Numbered from the stretch's first letter, positions 49,101-60,615 are shown. The stretch: 64,000 nucleotides of DNA from Yamagishiella unicocca (GCA_003116995.1 BDSL01000028.1:558001-622000); one strand, 5' to 3'. The notes: generated from the sequence alone by a model not told the origin. Numbers and translations: made by a program.

Positions 49101-51010
49101 CGCGCTCGAATACCTGCACCCCACCGTCATGCACCGAGGTACGAACACCGGGTGGTTTATTCTTCTCCCCATGTCTCTTTCAGTGTCCGTCGGTGCGCCC
49201 GATGGCTCTATCTTTCAGTATGGAGCAACAGTCAGTACTACGCACCCACCCAGTCCCACCCTACGGGTGGATGCACGCCCCTTCGTGCCACCGCAGACTT
49301 GAAGCCAGCCAACGTGTTGTTGTCGGACGCTGCCAGCCTTGCGCCAGTCGTCAAGATAGCGGTGGGTGGTGCATCACGGTGGCATGTACGGAGGCTAGAG
49401 TGGGTGGTTGGCTGCAGTGAATGAGGTGGCTCAGTAGTTGGAGTACAAGGAGGCCCGGTCCACCTACTTATGCCATCCAGCCACCCTGTCACCCAGGAAA
49501 GAAATCCGCAGCATTTCGGCCTCTTAATAGCGTCTGACGACGACACAGCGCAAACAAACGCTCATCAAGCTGTGGTGAGAGTTTGCTTGCACTGTGTCGG
49601 TTCATGTCCCGCCCACAGCACGAGGCCTTGCGCACCGCCCAGGGCGTGGCGGGGCAAAGCTGCGCACCCACGCAAACACATGCACACGCGTTTTACTCGC
49701 TAATAACACATTTTATCAAAGGCAGACGCCCGCCGCCCTGCCGTACAGGACTTCGGGCTGTCGCGGCTGCAGACTACCGTACTGATCACCGAGAACGTGG
49801 AAGTTGGCACGGTGGGTACGTGGCTGCTGGCGCATAAGCGGACTTGAGCAACTAACCAAAGACGGACCCGTGGGTTGGGAGGCGTTATTCAAAGGCTGTG
49901 GGTGGCTGCCCCTTCGCCCCTCTGCCCCCCTCCCCCGCAGGCCCCCTACATGGCTCCGGAGACGCTCAGCGCGTACAACTGCGCCGTCACGCATCACGTG
50001 GTGAGTACGGCATGCGCATGGGTAGGTAGGTTGGGCGCTAACGGAAATCATCCCGTACACTAGGAGCAGCTGGGCAAACCATCGTGCCTACCTTCCATGC
50101 ATGCTATCTACTCGCCTGACTCCGCCCACGTCTCACCAACCACCGCCGAGAATGAGCGAGGCGACAGCGGAGCGTGTGCGATGGGTTGGCGTCGAAGAGG
50201 TACGCTATTTGTACCATCATAAGCAAGCGGTGGAGGGACGGAGATGAAAGTAAACCAGGGGCCTGCGTGTCGGACAATCGGGCGCTGAGACCCAGCCCTG
50301 TGGGTTATATAATAGTTACCTAGGAGCTAGCTGACAAGTTATTATCAGTTGCGTGAGACAGGTGCTGCAACAAAAAACTATCAACCAACGCATGGCGATG
50401 CGCCCGATGGCTCTATCTACCAGCCTTTTTTCGGCGGGTCTGGATCCCACTGACGATTACTACTACTACTGCTAACACTACTACAAACGCCGCATGTGGG
50501 TATCGACGTGGGTGCCTGCAGGACATGTATGCTCTGGGCATCATCATGTGGGAGATGCTGGCGGGGACGCGCCCATGGGCCGGAGCAAACCTCATGCAGG
50601 TCGCCTGCGCGGTGGGGGTGCATCACAAGCGCCCGCCGCTGGAGGGCTTGACAGCAGACCGCTGCCCGGCCAGGCTGCGGTCGCTGATCGAGCAGTGCTG
50701 GGACACGGTTCCTCAGCGCCGACCCGCCGCCTCGGAGGTGGTCAAAGAGCTGCTGCTGCTCGTGGAGAAGGTGCGGCTCGGTCGGTGGGGGTTTCTCGTC
50801 TATTTCTCGCACTGATCTGACCATCCTGATGACCTATCTAAGCATCTATCTGACCATCTATCCTGCCATCGCGACCAGATGATGGTGAACGGACGCGACA
50901 GCGCCACCAGCGGGATGGCCCTTGCAGCATCTGCCCGTGGAGGCGGAGGCGGAGCTGGCCGCAGCAGCCTGAGCACCACGAGCGAGATGGAGCCGGGCAT
51001 GCTCCAGTAG
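40124..51010 (+). CDS. Receptor-like protein kinase (TKL/Raf-like kinase domain, single-pass membrane)
   Basis: Predicted plasma-membrane receptor kinase; the ligand is unknown. Sixteen exons with every junction in phase: 40124-40417, 40535-40612, 44469-44571, 44964-45223, 45540-45765, 46102-46216, 46825-46852, 47216-47291, 47627-48257, 48462-48561, 49072-49138, 49297-49361, 49749-49811, 49941-50000, 50522-50770, 50879-51010; about 848 residues. Signal peptide MTQLLRSTLALVATLAGLC. The ectodomain (about 320 residues, HESDWAAFPTPIKVRRNMSI, WPVIDLGFVDAKV, NWRKGPHFQ, Cys-containing CEAVINETCVRTLGSLGCFY, then Pro-rich PPPPSPAVP) resembles beta-helix-like ectodomains I associate with volvocine proteins. 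One TM helix, GFCFLAALTALAAWLVRRRRR. Kinase landmarks: GKGTFG, VAVKLI, HRDLKPANVLL, DFGLSR, APYMAPE, DMYALGIIMWEMLAGTRPW, and the C-lobe Arg in RRPAASEV. About 110 low-complexity residues separate the catalytic Lys from helix C. Catalytically complete, so probably active. Confidence 0.88.
40613..44468 (-). mobile_element. LINE-like retrotransposon fragments filling kinase intron 2
   Basis: The 3.86-kb intron between kinase exons 2 and 3 is packed with antisense retroelement debris. A 373-codon minus-strand frame (41031-42152) ends like a non-LTR reverse-transcriptase C-terminus: KEPLWRLAMNGFHGFP followed by CPCG and RRHHFWECVVALSLRDEL, the Cys/His zf-RVT-type region. A second fragment (43308-43565) has LHHFWNCPLARAM. 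At least two tail copies share GGGCTTGAGGTCAC...ATTTGTTGCGT...GAGGTAT on the minus strand (ends near 42850 and 43260), and the block CCCCAGGACCAGATGACAAC recurs at about 43163 and 43707. No intact element; all recognised fragments share one orientation. Confidence 0.7.
44388..44406. repeat. 19-bp palindrome
   Basis: TGTAATAACGGTTATTACA, perfect 9-bp arms around one base, in AT-rich sequence 60 bp upstream of the acceptor of kinase exon 3. Possibly the end of a small inverted-repeat element. Confidence 0.5.
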
Positions 51011-52855
51011 AGGGACTTCGTGCGCCACTCACTGCGGACAAGGGGGAACATGGGGAGCGACAATTTGAGCCCCGCCGTTGAGGCCGCGGGGGAGCTGCAG
51101 TGTGCGCTGCCAGCCGCGCCAGTGAGGCACAATGCACAGCAGCTGGCGGCCACGGTCGGGTACATACATGTTGCCGCGCGCGAGCGGCGTTGGTGGAATG
51201 CGTATGTGATGGACGGGCGGCGGTTGGGCGCAACAATGGGGTGGTAGTGGTGGGCGGGTGGCGGGCCATTGCGTTATGGTTTATTTGGAATTTGTGGTGG
51301 GTGGCCGGAAGGCTTTATGGTTCAGCATTGGTGGTGGGCGATGGACGGGCGCTGCGTATGCGTGGTTCTCAGACGATGCATGTGTGCATCAATGTATAGG
51401 ATTGGAAGCATAGCTCACGTCCAATGTGTGTGACCATATTAAACGACTGAACTGATGAGGCAACCGCGGTGCGTAATGACTACGTATAGCCGCCGTACAT
51501 AGACCCCCCGGGTTGCACTCGTGTGGGTGTGTACAGTGCTGCTGGCAGGTATTGGCGCTTTGGGTGCGTGGGTATTCCGCCGTCAACAACTTAACCCTGC
51601 TCAAAACGCGCCAACTGCGCGCTCCTATGTGTTTCGCGAATTGCATTTCAAAGTTTTCTTATGCGCCGATTAGTTTTGTGCAGTTAAGCGACGGTGATCC
51701 GCAACTGTCCGCAAGGGTTCGGTGTGGAATCAACTCTGGTCGGCGTGGAACGAGCTACGGTCGCGGAGGCGTTCACCCAGTTCAGATAAGGGGGTTGCAG
51801 ATCAGCGCCAAATACCTACATATTGTATGTCCTCATAGGAACAAAGCGTCTCGACGTACATGCATTTTAGGGCGTCGGCCCTTGGCCTCGCCTTTCCCCG
51901 GCATTGCCCCAACGACGGGCGCCGGCGATATCACAACACGCCCATATACCCATACTTAGGGGATTACCACGTTAGGCTATTGTGGGGCCCAAAGCCCGTC
52001 ACGAAAGTCAGGCTGCGCAAGAAAGTTAGGAGCGACATGGGCGAGACAGTCGGCTATGCACCCTCAGCCCATGTGCTTCTCATCCTATTCCTATTCTGTT
52101 TGAAACGTCCTCGGGGGGTCAGTGCCGACCCGCAATTGGATTGGTACCTTGTAAACCTTGCCTGGCGGTTGACGAGGGTTCGGGACGTGCAGTCTGAGCA
52201 GCTGCTGCCTGTGCCGCAAATGCGCCACGAAGTTACTTGCGAGTGCGTATTGTATGCTGCTTGCGGCAAACTCAACTTGTGAACTTGCGTGAAAAGTTAA
52301 GAGGAAAACGTGTTCTACCGACAGTCCAAAAGTCGCTTGCCCACGATTTGGTGAATGAAACGGCATATTACACCAATCTGTTACTATCCTGCTGTGTTTC
52401 AGCAGCGGTCCTGCGATGAACAACGCCAGTGCGAAACCACGACCTGTCGCATGTGTGTCGCATCGTCTCGAGGAAAAGCAATTTAAGGGTAAGGTAAATA
52501 TTATTGAAGTGCTGTGAACCGAATTCCGTCATCCTGTCTCAATCCGTGCCACTGCGCGTGCTTACGTGGAAGGTTGGACGGAACTGGGCGTGCCCGCGCC
52601 GTACCTACACGTGTTATAGGTCGTGGCCGGCCTCATGGTCAGCACTGGGCCCTAATATGAACCCAATCCACCACAGTTGTTGTAACGGTTGGCATACTTT
52701 GGCTGATCGCTCCGTCACAGAGTGGTCTAAGTTACCTGATTCAGCAGCATCTTAGGCTTGCACGCTGGACCTATTCGCGTACCTCCCCAGGAAACTTGTG
52801 CCTCGTTAGTGTTTATTCTGTACACAGTTCTTCTGTCTTGGATCGTTTTGAGAGC
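51011..52855. other. Intergenic, receptor-like kinase to PRPP synthetase
   Basis: Kinase 3' untranslated region followed by moderate-GC sequence and the upstream region of the PRPP synthetase gene. No TGTAA close to the kinase stop and no recognisable gene or repeat. Confidence 0.5.
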
Positions 52856-55369
52856 ATGTTGGTCAATCGGGTTCACTGCTCTGCTGGGTCACGCTGCCGT
52901 TCGGCGCGCCAGGCGGCCCCCTTGCAAGTCCGGCCAAGCGCCCGCAAACTTGTTGTTCTCAACGTCGCGACACTTCAGCGGTCAGACAATACACTTAATA
53001 ACATAATGTCTGCTCAAGCACTTTCACCTGCCCTTAGCACGGGCGAGGACTTCCGCATAACCACCAACATTGAAGCGACGCAAATCCCAGCCGCACTAAG
53101 GAAGGACTGTGTCCTATTCTACACGCCCGATACCGAGGAACTTGCTCAGAAGGTAGCATTGCAAGCTGGCGGAGCCATTACTCTTGGTCGCATCAAGTGG
53201 AAGTAAGTTGACGCGAACTTGTCGCGGCGGCTCTCCCCCCCCTTGGACTTTGCAGTCAAACCGTTTCTGCCCTCGCAGGAAGTTTGCTGATGGCTTCCCG
53301 GACCTTTTCGTTGAGAGTGCTACGAGCATTCGCAACCGGCACGTCGCTTTCCTGGCGTCGTTCACCAATCCCACCGTCATTTTCGAGCAAGTTTCCGTCA
53401 TCTACGCGTTGCCTCGCCTCTTCGTGAGCTCCTTCACGCTCGTGCTTCCATTCTTCCCAACGGGCACGATGGAGCGGGTGGAGACGGAGGGTGACATTGC
53501 CACCGCCAACACGCTTGCCCGGCTGCTATCCAACGTGCCGCCCTCGCGCGGCGGCCCGACCAGCCTCGTCATTTTCGACATCCATGCACTACAGGTGATT
53601 CACGTATTTCCGTCATCATTTTCCTATGTCGTGGTTGGCGAGGTCGCAGTCGGCGGCCTCCCGTATTTGGAAGGGCGGCCTTTCCAACTAAGGTTTTGGG
53701 TCTTTTCCCGGCATAACCTATGAACTGAATTGACCAATTGTGCACCATGCCGTTGGTTCCGTTGACAGGAGCGCTTCTACTTTGGGGATGCGGTGCTTCC
53801 GCTTTTCGAGTCCGGTGTGCCGCTGCTACTAGAGCGCCTACGACAGCTGCCCGACCAGGATTCCATCACAATTGCTTACCCCGACGAGGGTGCTTGGAAG
53901 CGCTTCCACTACCAGTTCAAAAGCGAGGGCTACCAGGAGGTAAGACATCGCAAGAACCGGCGGCTGTTCCCGCCAACCTCCCGCGTATCACACGCTAATT
54001 CTGATGCCGATGCGTATCTTGCTCGCTTCAGCTCAATAGGATCTGCCTCCCTACGTTCGCCACTGGCGTCGCGGCCTTTGCGAACTTTATGACTCTTCAC
54101 GACCCCCTCCCTGCCGTGACCTGGCTTCATCCGTTACCCCCTACCACCCGCCCGCTGCCTCCAGGTTATCTGCACGAAGGTGCGCGACGGCTCGAAGCGT
54201 ATCGTCCGGCTCAAGGAGGGTGAGCCCAAGGACCGCCATGTGGTGATTGTGGACGACCTGGTGCAGTCGGGCGGCACCCTCATCGAGTGCCATGCGCTGC
54301 TGGCGTCGCTCGGCGCCAAGCACGGTAAGCAGTCGTGTCGGTTGTGTCGGTGGTCGCAGGGCCCAGTTGCTCGTCGTGGTTGCGCTCCTTGTTCCGCGTC
54401 CACCTATCGCGTCCCCCTTTAGGACAGTGACATATCGTTTTGTAGTAAGAGTGGCGAGAAGGGAGGACCCGTCTTTGCAGCTAGTCTCGGCCGTGCCAAC
54501 GGTAGATGTTCTTTGTGTGCATGCATATCGTGGTGGCGATGGTACGCGTCAGTCCCGGATCCCAGTTCCGTGCGCGATCGTCTGGGTACACAGCAAAAAA
54601 CAACATCCCCCGTCCGGGCCCCTAGCTGCACGACACATTGGCGCCTGCACATCACATCATCACGCCCGCATCACGCCACATGGTTAGTCAGGCCTTCGCT
54701 GGCTCCGTCCGTGCTCCCAGGCTGTTACACCAGTGGCACAGCACAGCGGGGCCCGCGCGCGGCGGTGTGGCGTTATGCCACCCGCTGCGTGCACCCAAGG
54801 GCCCCGCGGTGGCGCTGTGGGCGCCCCTCTCCCCCGCTGCCTAGTGCGCCCTGCACAGCCCCATCGGCAGCGGGCGGCACCCATGGCTGTACATCCCAAA
54901 CATGGCGCCGCACTCGTTCTCTCTCCACCACTGATTCTCCGCCACCCGTCCCGTCTCATCTAGCGCTCTGCTCACCCAACAGACAGATACGCAACTTGAG
55001 ACTAGTGCGGGATGTACGGGCCGACCACACACGCTGTCGTGTGCGTGCGTTGTGTCATTTCCCTTTCGGCTGTGTGTAGCAAGGTCTGTTATCTACACTC
55101 TCGCGCGCCGCCCCTGACCTCCCTCCCGCACGTCGCCGCGTCCCTTCTATTTCCCAACTCCCGCAGTGAGCGCCTTCGTCACGCACGGCGTCTTCCCCAA
55201 CATGTCCTGGGTCAAGTTCCGGGCCGACCAGGGTGCCGGCGCGCAGGATGGCTTCCGCTACTTCTGGCTCACGGACTCATGCCCGCAAACCGTCCGGGAC
55301 GTTCGCAACAAGGCTCCTTTCGAGGTGCTGTCGCTGGCCGGCCCGATTGCCGCCGCCCTACAGATCTAA
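52856..55369 (+). CDS. PRS: Ribose-phosphate pyrophosphokinase (PRPP synthetase), class II
   Basis: Makes 5-phosphoribosyl-1-pyrophosphate from ribose 5-phosphate and ATP, feeding nucleotide, His and Trp synthesis. Five exons in phase: 52856-53202, 53279-53594, 53769-53939, 54165-54324, 55167-55369; about 398 residues. The sequence follows plant-type class II (phosphate-independent) PRS throughout: [94 protein letters not shown], the PRPP loop [29 protein letters not shown], and the end [17 protein letters not shown]. The first 80 or so residues before the enzyme core are Arg/Ser/Ala-rich (start [20 protein letters not shown]) and may be a transit peptide, though a second in-frame Met ([10 protein letters not shown]) could be used for a cytosolic form. 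Confidence 0.95.
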
Positions 55370-58300
55370 GGGCGTAGCGTGTTGTTGTTGTTGCTTGTTG
55401 TCCTCGATGATGTCTCGTTTGTTTTTAGGTAGGAGCGTTTGCATTTGTCCCGGCGCATAATGCGCCGCCGCCACCGCGCTATATGTGAGGGCCGTGTGAC
55501 CGGCAGGCGTGTCGTGGGTGGGATGTCGCTCCGCATTGAGCCTCCGGTCGCACCCGCCCCTTGTCCTCCGCCGATTCATCGGGCACCGGTAGCCGGTCGC
55601 TGGCTGGGACGTGGTCAGCGTTAAGCGCGGCGCGGGCACGGGCGCGGCGTGTGTTTTCGCTTCTTAGCGGTGTCTGCGCTCGATCACGCGGTGTCGGACT
55701 CGCTGTTGGGTCATTGGTGTTGCGTCTCGCCGTGTTCGTCTGAGTCAGACGTGCGACGGATCCCGGAGCCATGCAGCATAGGGCTTTATGCATGTGGCTC
55801 TCAAAAGAGAGCGCAGCAGACGCGGGCGGAAACTGGATCGGAGCGTGTCTTGAGGTTTGGGGGATTGCATCCTGCCATTCGGCGGTGTGTCTTTCGTTCG
55901 GTTTCACCCTCAGCGGCGGGGAACGGCCGCTCAGCATTCCATTCGGTAATGGGTCAACACGCTGGTTAGTTGGTTGCCGTTGTCGGTTATTTCTTCCCAG
56001 GGCTACCGCGTGTCCTGTGGACGAAACCAACGGTCAAGCTAGCGACTCTAGGCGGTAACCGTATCTTGACCTCACATTTTTGCTTGCTTTCATCCGTTCT
56101 GATTGCACCTTTGGGTGGGTGGCAGGAGGCCAGCGGTGCCCTAATCTGCAGGGGGGTGCTCTCTTCGCTTGTTGCCGCGTTGAGCTGTCGCTGTCTCACC
56201 GTGCCCCGCGATGGTTCCGCAACAAATTGGGTCCCCCAACGGGCGCGGCTGCCCAATTTACTCATGTGTCGGAAACCATTACACAGATCGTGCTGTGTAG
56301 TTGAAAGGTGCAGGTACTGTAGTGCGTTTCTTTAGATGTATGCGCCGAGGCATTGATCTGGGGGCAGGGTGAGGTGCATGTGTGCAGCGAGGGGGGAATG
56401 GGGCTGCGGGCCGAGTGATGTGGGGCGGGGTGGGCGAGGCTGTATTGTCTTGACGCTTCAAAGCCCATTTGACTGAAAGAGAATGACGACGGTAGCACTG
56501 TTGCTTACACTCTGGCCCGTGACTTGACACTGTATGGTAGTTTTCGATAGGCAGGACATAGGATGCAGACGTTCCCCGACATTTGTTGCAGTTCCGTTCT
56601 GCTGTGTGCGCTTGGCGGAGTCACCGCAAAAAGGGGTGGAACGTACATAAGTTTTGTTAGGTCGTTTCGATTTGTGCGGGGGAGGGATCGGAAAAGGCAC
56701 GTGCGGAGGGTTGCTGCATTAGCAACGGCAGATGAGTTTGTAGGTGTCTTGACGTCGAATCTCGCGCTGACACCCTTTCTGCTCACGTGACGGCGTCGGT
56801 GGGTTTGGAGTGCAGTAGCTGTCCGACATGAGGGATAGGGGCCGGCAGGAGGAAATTCATTTGCGCCCGCAAATATCATAAAGGAGGGTCGGTGGCATGG
56901 CCGCTGGTTGTCTCTTCTCCCTGAGCAGGTTGTGATTGTGCGCCTAGCCGCGTGGACAGCCATCACGGCGATGTGCGTTGCAAAGGATGAGCATTGAGGG
57001 TGTAATGCACCCGCGTCACATTGTCGCATACTGCATACTGAACAAGACTAGTTTCAACACGAGCACCTGCAGTACGCGCACAGTAAGCATCTGGTCTTAC
57101 TGTGAAGCGTCCTCCTCGTGGTACGGCGGCTCGCACAGCAATGCGTAGATGATGATGTGTTACACGTGACAGGGGGTGTAGCCCAGGTGGTAACAGACTA
57201 AACGAGCCGTGCGGCTCTTCGCCTCGCCAAACGTAAAACAGGCGTTTGTACACTCAGGTTCCTTAGACAAGAAAAACAACTATCGCCCAAAGGGTTCGAC
57301 ATTGTTACGCGTAGCCCAGATCTGGTCCAATAGACTGGCCAACTTAACCTGGTCGAAAGTGTGCATGATAGATGCGTAGATGCGACACAGACCGTTCCTG
57401 GAGGACACGTTCGTTCTCACGATCTGGGCAACAAGCTGCGCTCGCGCGAAGGGGCCCTCGCAACTCCCCTGATGCGGGCGCGTAGGACTGGCGATATCAT
57501 GGCCATGCACAGGGCGGATGCAGGGTCCGTGGCCCTTGGGCGAGGGTCGGCGGCAATTGCACCGACGGAGGCGCGTGCCGAGGGGTGGTTTTGAAGCGGC
57601 GAGAGTGGGGGGGGGCTGGGCCCCGAATCGCACCGCTGAAACCCTAAAACCCGGATCGCACCGCTACGAAGCCGCTCTTACATGTGGCCCTTGCGCGCAT
57701 GTCGCTCTTGCTGCATCGGCGCCGTCGGAGGCCGTTGTGTGAGGGGCGGCCTCAAGTGCCGCTCTCATCGTTTTTACGCCGCTCCTTTGTATTGCCCGGC
57801 GGCACTTGCACGAGTGCCGCTCTCGTCGCGACGGCGGCATTCCCGCGAAGGGGGGGGGGTTGTGTGAGGGGGGGTTTGCGTGGGTGCCGCTGGCGGAGTG
57901 GCACTTGCTGAGTGCCGCATGCGACCACCGCCAAGACTTGCCAAGCACGGCCGGGTGTACGGCGCGCACGAACGGACGGACGGACAGACAGACGGACGCG
58001 CTCACAGGCCCACGTACGCTAAAGGCCTTCGCAGGCGGCTACGCTAAAGCTTCGCGACCTTGCTCCGGCTACAAACCCGGGTATGTTCCCTGCACTTCGA
58101 TCGCCTCCATGACCAAACCAACGTGCATTGAAGCTGTGTTGCACAGCGTCCCTGAATATGAGCGATGAATACTTTCGACCTGAGACAGCCGAGTTGCACA
58201 CCGCGTGCTTCAAAAGGAACGTTTCCGCCTACTGCTTCTCCGTCCATCAACCTCCTGCATCGTTGGTACGAGCAACTAACCTGCGCAGAAATACCAGTAC

Positions 58301-58418
58301 TACGCGGCTAGACCAAGACCCCAGGCCGGGACCCTATAGTGCACGCACCCCAGCCGCAGCCGCAGGCCCGCAGCCGTAATCGCGATTTGCCCTCTGGATC
58401 CTCTTCGCCCTGACCCCT
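55370..58418. other. Intergenic, PRPP synthetase to DUF3431 gene
   Basis: Contains the 3' untranslated regions of both convergent neighbours and the left arm of the inverted repeat at 58021-58084. Short near-repeats of AGTGCCGC occur at about 57745-57920. A minus-strand frame ending at 57280 has an unusually protein-like C-terminal segment (discussed as a finding). No other gene recognised. Confidence 0.45.
58021..58084 (+). repeat. 64-bp inverted repeat, left arm
   Basis: Sequence AAAGGCCTTCGCAGGCG... to ...AAACCCGGGTA matches, in inverted orientation, 60552-60615 with about four mismatches. The arms enclose the DUF3431 gene. Confidence 0.8.
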
Positions 58419-59579
58419 TCACAGCTCCAGGGCGTCTGCGCGAAGATACAGGTCGGGCAGCGACGCCAGCGGTACGCGCTCATCCCAAAACATTTGGTAT
58501 ATCACAAACTCCACACACAGTCTGCCCGATATCTGGTCGTCCAGGGAGGGGTCCAGCATCACCTGGAGCAGTTCCCGATAGCTCTCCTGTCTCTGCCTTA
58601 GGATGTTTGCCCTCGGCACCAACATAGACGAGCAGCAAGACCATGGAGCCCGCTCCGGGGCCGTCAGGTTGAAGGAAGGCAGCGTGCGGCCGCATGCGGA
58701 TTGCGCTGCAGCATGCGCGTCCGGGCGTTCGATGTTGGGCTGCAGTGGGGAGCAGGCAGCCTGGAGCTTGGCCGCCCTGCCAGCGGCGAAGAGCTGCCAC
58801 ATGTAGGCTACACCCGACAGGTCGAGCTGGTACCTCGGCAGCAGCTTGCTGAGCGGCATCAGGCTGGCGTTCACCCCGGGCTTGTACCGGCACATCGGGA
58901 AGCGGCTGCCGAGTCCGCGGCGAGGGCTGCCGCTTTCGCTTGGGAGGCCGCTGTCCACCACCCCAGTCCAAGCCGTAATCGGCTGCAGCACGTCTTCCAG
59001 AGGACAGGCTGCGCTGTTGCCGTCCATTTCGCATAGGTAGGCCTTGCAGCAGGTGGCATAATGGCTGGAGCGGTGGCAACCGGAGCTGAGGCTCACAACG
59101 TGGGTAGCAAATTCGGCCAAGTCCGGGAACCCGGCCATGCCGCGGTAGAAGGCCCTAGCCCGCTGTACGACAGGTTGAGGCAGGTGGTGCCACGCGAAAG
59201 GACCGTGGCCGTGGATGAACAGCAGCGCCAGCGGCAGGGAGTGGTAGAACTTGACAATGTGGTACAAAAAGGCGGCGGACTCGCGGCCGTGGTTGGGAAG
59301 CAGCAGCTGGGCGTGCACGGACATGTTGCAAGGCAGCCCGGTCACTGGCGGCGCATCGCATGCCTTACAGGGCTGAGTGCGGTGGTAAGCGTACACATCA
59401 GCATTCGTCAGACCCAGCAGGGGTAACCAGTTGAGGTAGCTCTGGTCCTCGCTGGCGTAGGAAAGGACGATGTGCAGCTGGCCGGGGGCCAGTAGTGCCA
59501 CCTCGCAGAGTTGCTTTGGCTTGAACCTTCGCTCGGCAAGGGACAACAGGGCCAGGGGCAGCAGGGCCAGGGGCAGCAT
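58419..59579 (-). CDS. DUF3431-type secretory or membrane protein, intronless
   Basis: Single-exon gene of 386 residues; the biochemical role is unknown. The ATG at 59579 is followed by a hydrophobic segment MLPLALLPLALLSLAERRF, a signal peptide or short anchor; a longer frame to 59627 has no earlier ATG. Family features of DUF3431: LHIVLSYASEDQSYLNWLP, DVYAYHR, then LLPNHGRESAAFLYHIVKFY, LPLALLFIHGHGPFAWHH, matching the conserved N-x-GRE...Y-x-x-I...LP...FxHGH...WH layout. Several Cys pairs (CKAC, CCKAYLC, CCSS) and sequons such as NMS and NLT fit a lumenal or extracellular location. The lack of introns is unusual beside its neighbours and, with the flanking inverted repeat, raises a retrocopy or transposition origin. 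An upstream TM-containing frame (60146-60394) might be a separate first exon. Confidence 0.72.
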   Translation of the reverse strand: MLPLALLPLALLSLAERRFKPKQLCEVALLAPGQLHIVLSYASEDQSYLNWLPLLGLTNADVYAYHRTQPCKACDAPPVTGLPCNMSVHAQLLLPNHGRESAAFLYHIVKFYHSLPLALLFIHGHGPFAWHHLPQPVVQRARAFYRGMAGFPDLAEFATHVVSLSSGCHRSSHYATCCKAYLCEMDGNSAACPLEDVLQPITAWTGVVDSGLPSESGSPRRGLGSRFPMCRYKPGVNASLMPLSKLLPRYQLDLSGVAYMWQLFAAGRAAKLQAACSPLQPNIERPDAHAAAQSACGRTLPSFNLTAPERAPWSCCSSMLVPRANILRQRQESYRELLQVMLDPSLDDQISGRLCVEFVIYQMFWDERVPLASLPDLYLRADALEL

Positions 59580-60145
59580 GCGGATGCGTGGGGCACGGTG
59601 ATGAAAGCCGGCAACGGACACAGGCACAAATGGCCGTCAACTATAGGGAGAAGAGTGCGGGTATATGGTACCAGGTGAAGAGTGCGGGTAGTATGGGGTC
59701 CCTTCTACTCTCCGCCTCGCTCCTCAATCGGGGGCAGGCGGGCGTCGAGTGATAGGAAGAAGGTGGATCGTTTGTGGGAAAGTGCATGAGGTCCGGGACG
59801 CACGGGCGTAGTAGTGCGGCTACTAACGCCTGTACGACTGCTAAAGGAGTTCGTTAGCGCGGGCTCAGGGGCCGCATGGAGCGGGACGAGCGAGCAGGTG
59901 GACTGCTGTCCATGCCAGGTCGGTAGAGCGAGGTGAGGTTTGGTGCAGAACGCAGGTACGCAAGGAGGTATCACGGCATCAAAGCAGCACCGGCGGGTAC
60001 TTCAACCGACCACCCCGCACAGACTCAGCCTAGATGATTGCATTATTCGTTGACGCCGCCGCACATTCCTAATACGCGTCGTCATCAACCCCTACCTGCA
60101 CAGCTACGTTCGTAAGGTCCTGGGTCATGGAGTGCTGTATATATA

Positions 60146-60394
60146 TCACAGCTTTACCCTCCACCATCCGTTTTTAGCGCCGTTACCCTCTACCCACCGT
60201 ATCCGCGTGTAGTATGGCGGCAGCTGCTCTAGGTTGCCACTGCTAACCGCCGGACATAAGCGTAGAGATGTCAGTAGGTGTGGTGCCAGCAAGAAGCCCA
60301 CGGCAATGATCAGCAACACCGCAAACACCAGTGTGGCTATCACGCGGATCGCTTTTCGGAGAGCGCCGTGGCGGCTTAATTTCGCGTACAACAT
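60146..60394 (-). CDS. Small single-TM protein or first exon (82 codons), uncertain
   Basis: ATG-initiated frame MLYAKLSRHGALRKAIRVIA followed by a strong hydrophobic helix (VFAVLLIIAVGFLLAP), a type II signal-anchor layout with a basic cytosolic N-terminus. It lies on the same strand as, and about 570 bp upstream of, the DUF3431 gene, inside the same inverted repeat. Possible donor GTTAGC at about 60246, but I could not phase it to an acceptor in the DUF3431 frame. It could be an N-terminal exon, an independent small gene, or chance. Confidence 0.3.
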   Translation of the reverse strand: MLYAKLSRHGALRKAIRVIATLVFAVLLIIAVGFLLAPHLLTSLRLCPAVSSGNLEQLPPYYTRIRWVEGNGAKNGWWRVKL

Positions 60395-60551
60395 GGTCTG
60401 TGTTTAACTGCTGTACAGGCGCGGTGCCAGTTATACTGGCTGCTGCTACTACCGGTACCACCATCAAGAATGTTTATATATGTGCGCTGCCAGGCGCTTT
60501 TAGCATACAGGAATACAAGAAATAGCCGCCATATATGCGGAAACCATGTTG

Positions 60552-60615
60552 GTACCCGGGTTTGTAGCCGGAGCAAGGTCGCAAAGCTTTACCGTAGTCG
60601 CCTGCGAAGGCCTTT
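60552..60615 (-). repeat. 64-bp inverted repeat, right arm
   Basis: Inverted partner of 58021-58084, about 94% identical by eye. Both arms read as KAFAG-Y-KA-RPCSGYKPGY in one frame, so they may be a remnant of a transposon coding sequence or a terminal repeat. Confidence 0.8.

Noticed and set aside
51860..52282. 140-codon plus-strand frame between the kinase and PRPP synthetase genes
   Set aside because: No conserved block, no signal peptide and no paired splice evidence.
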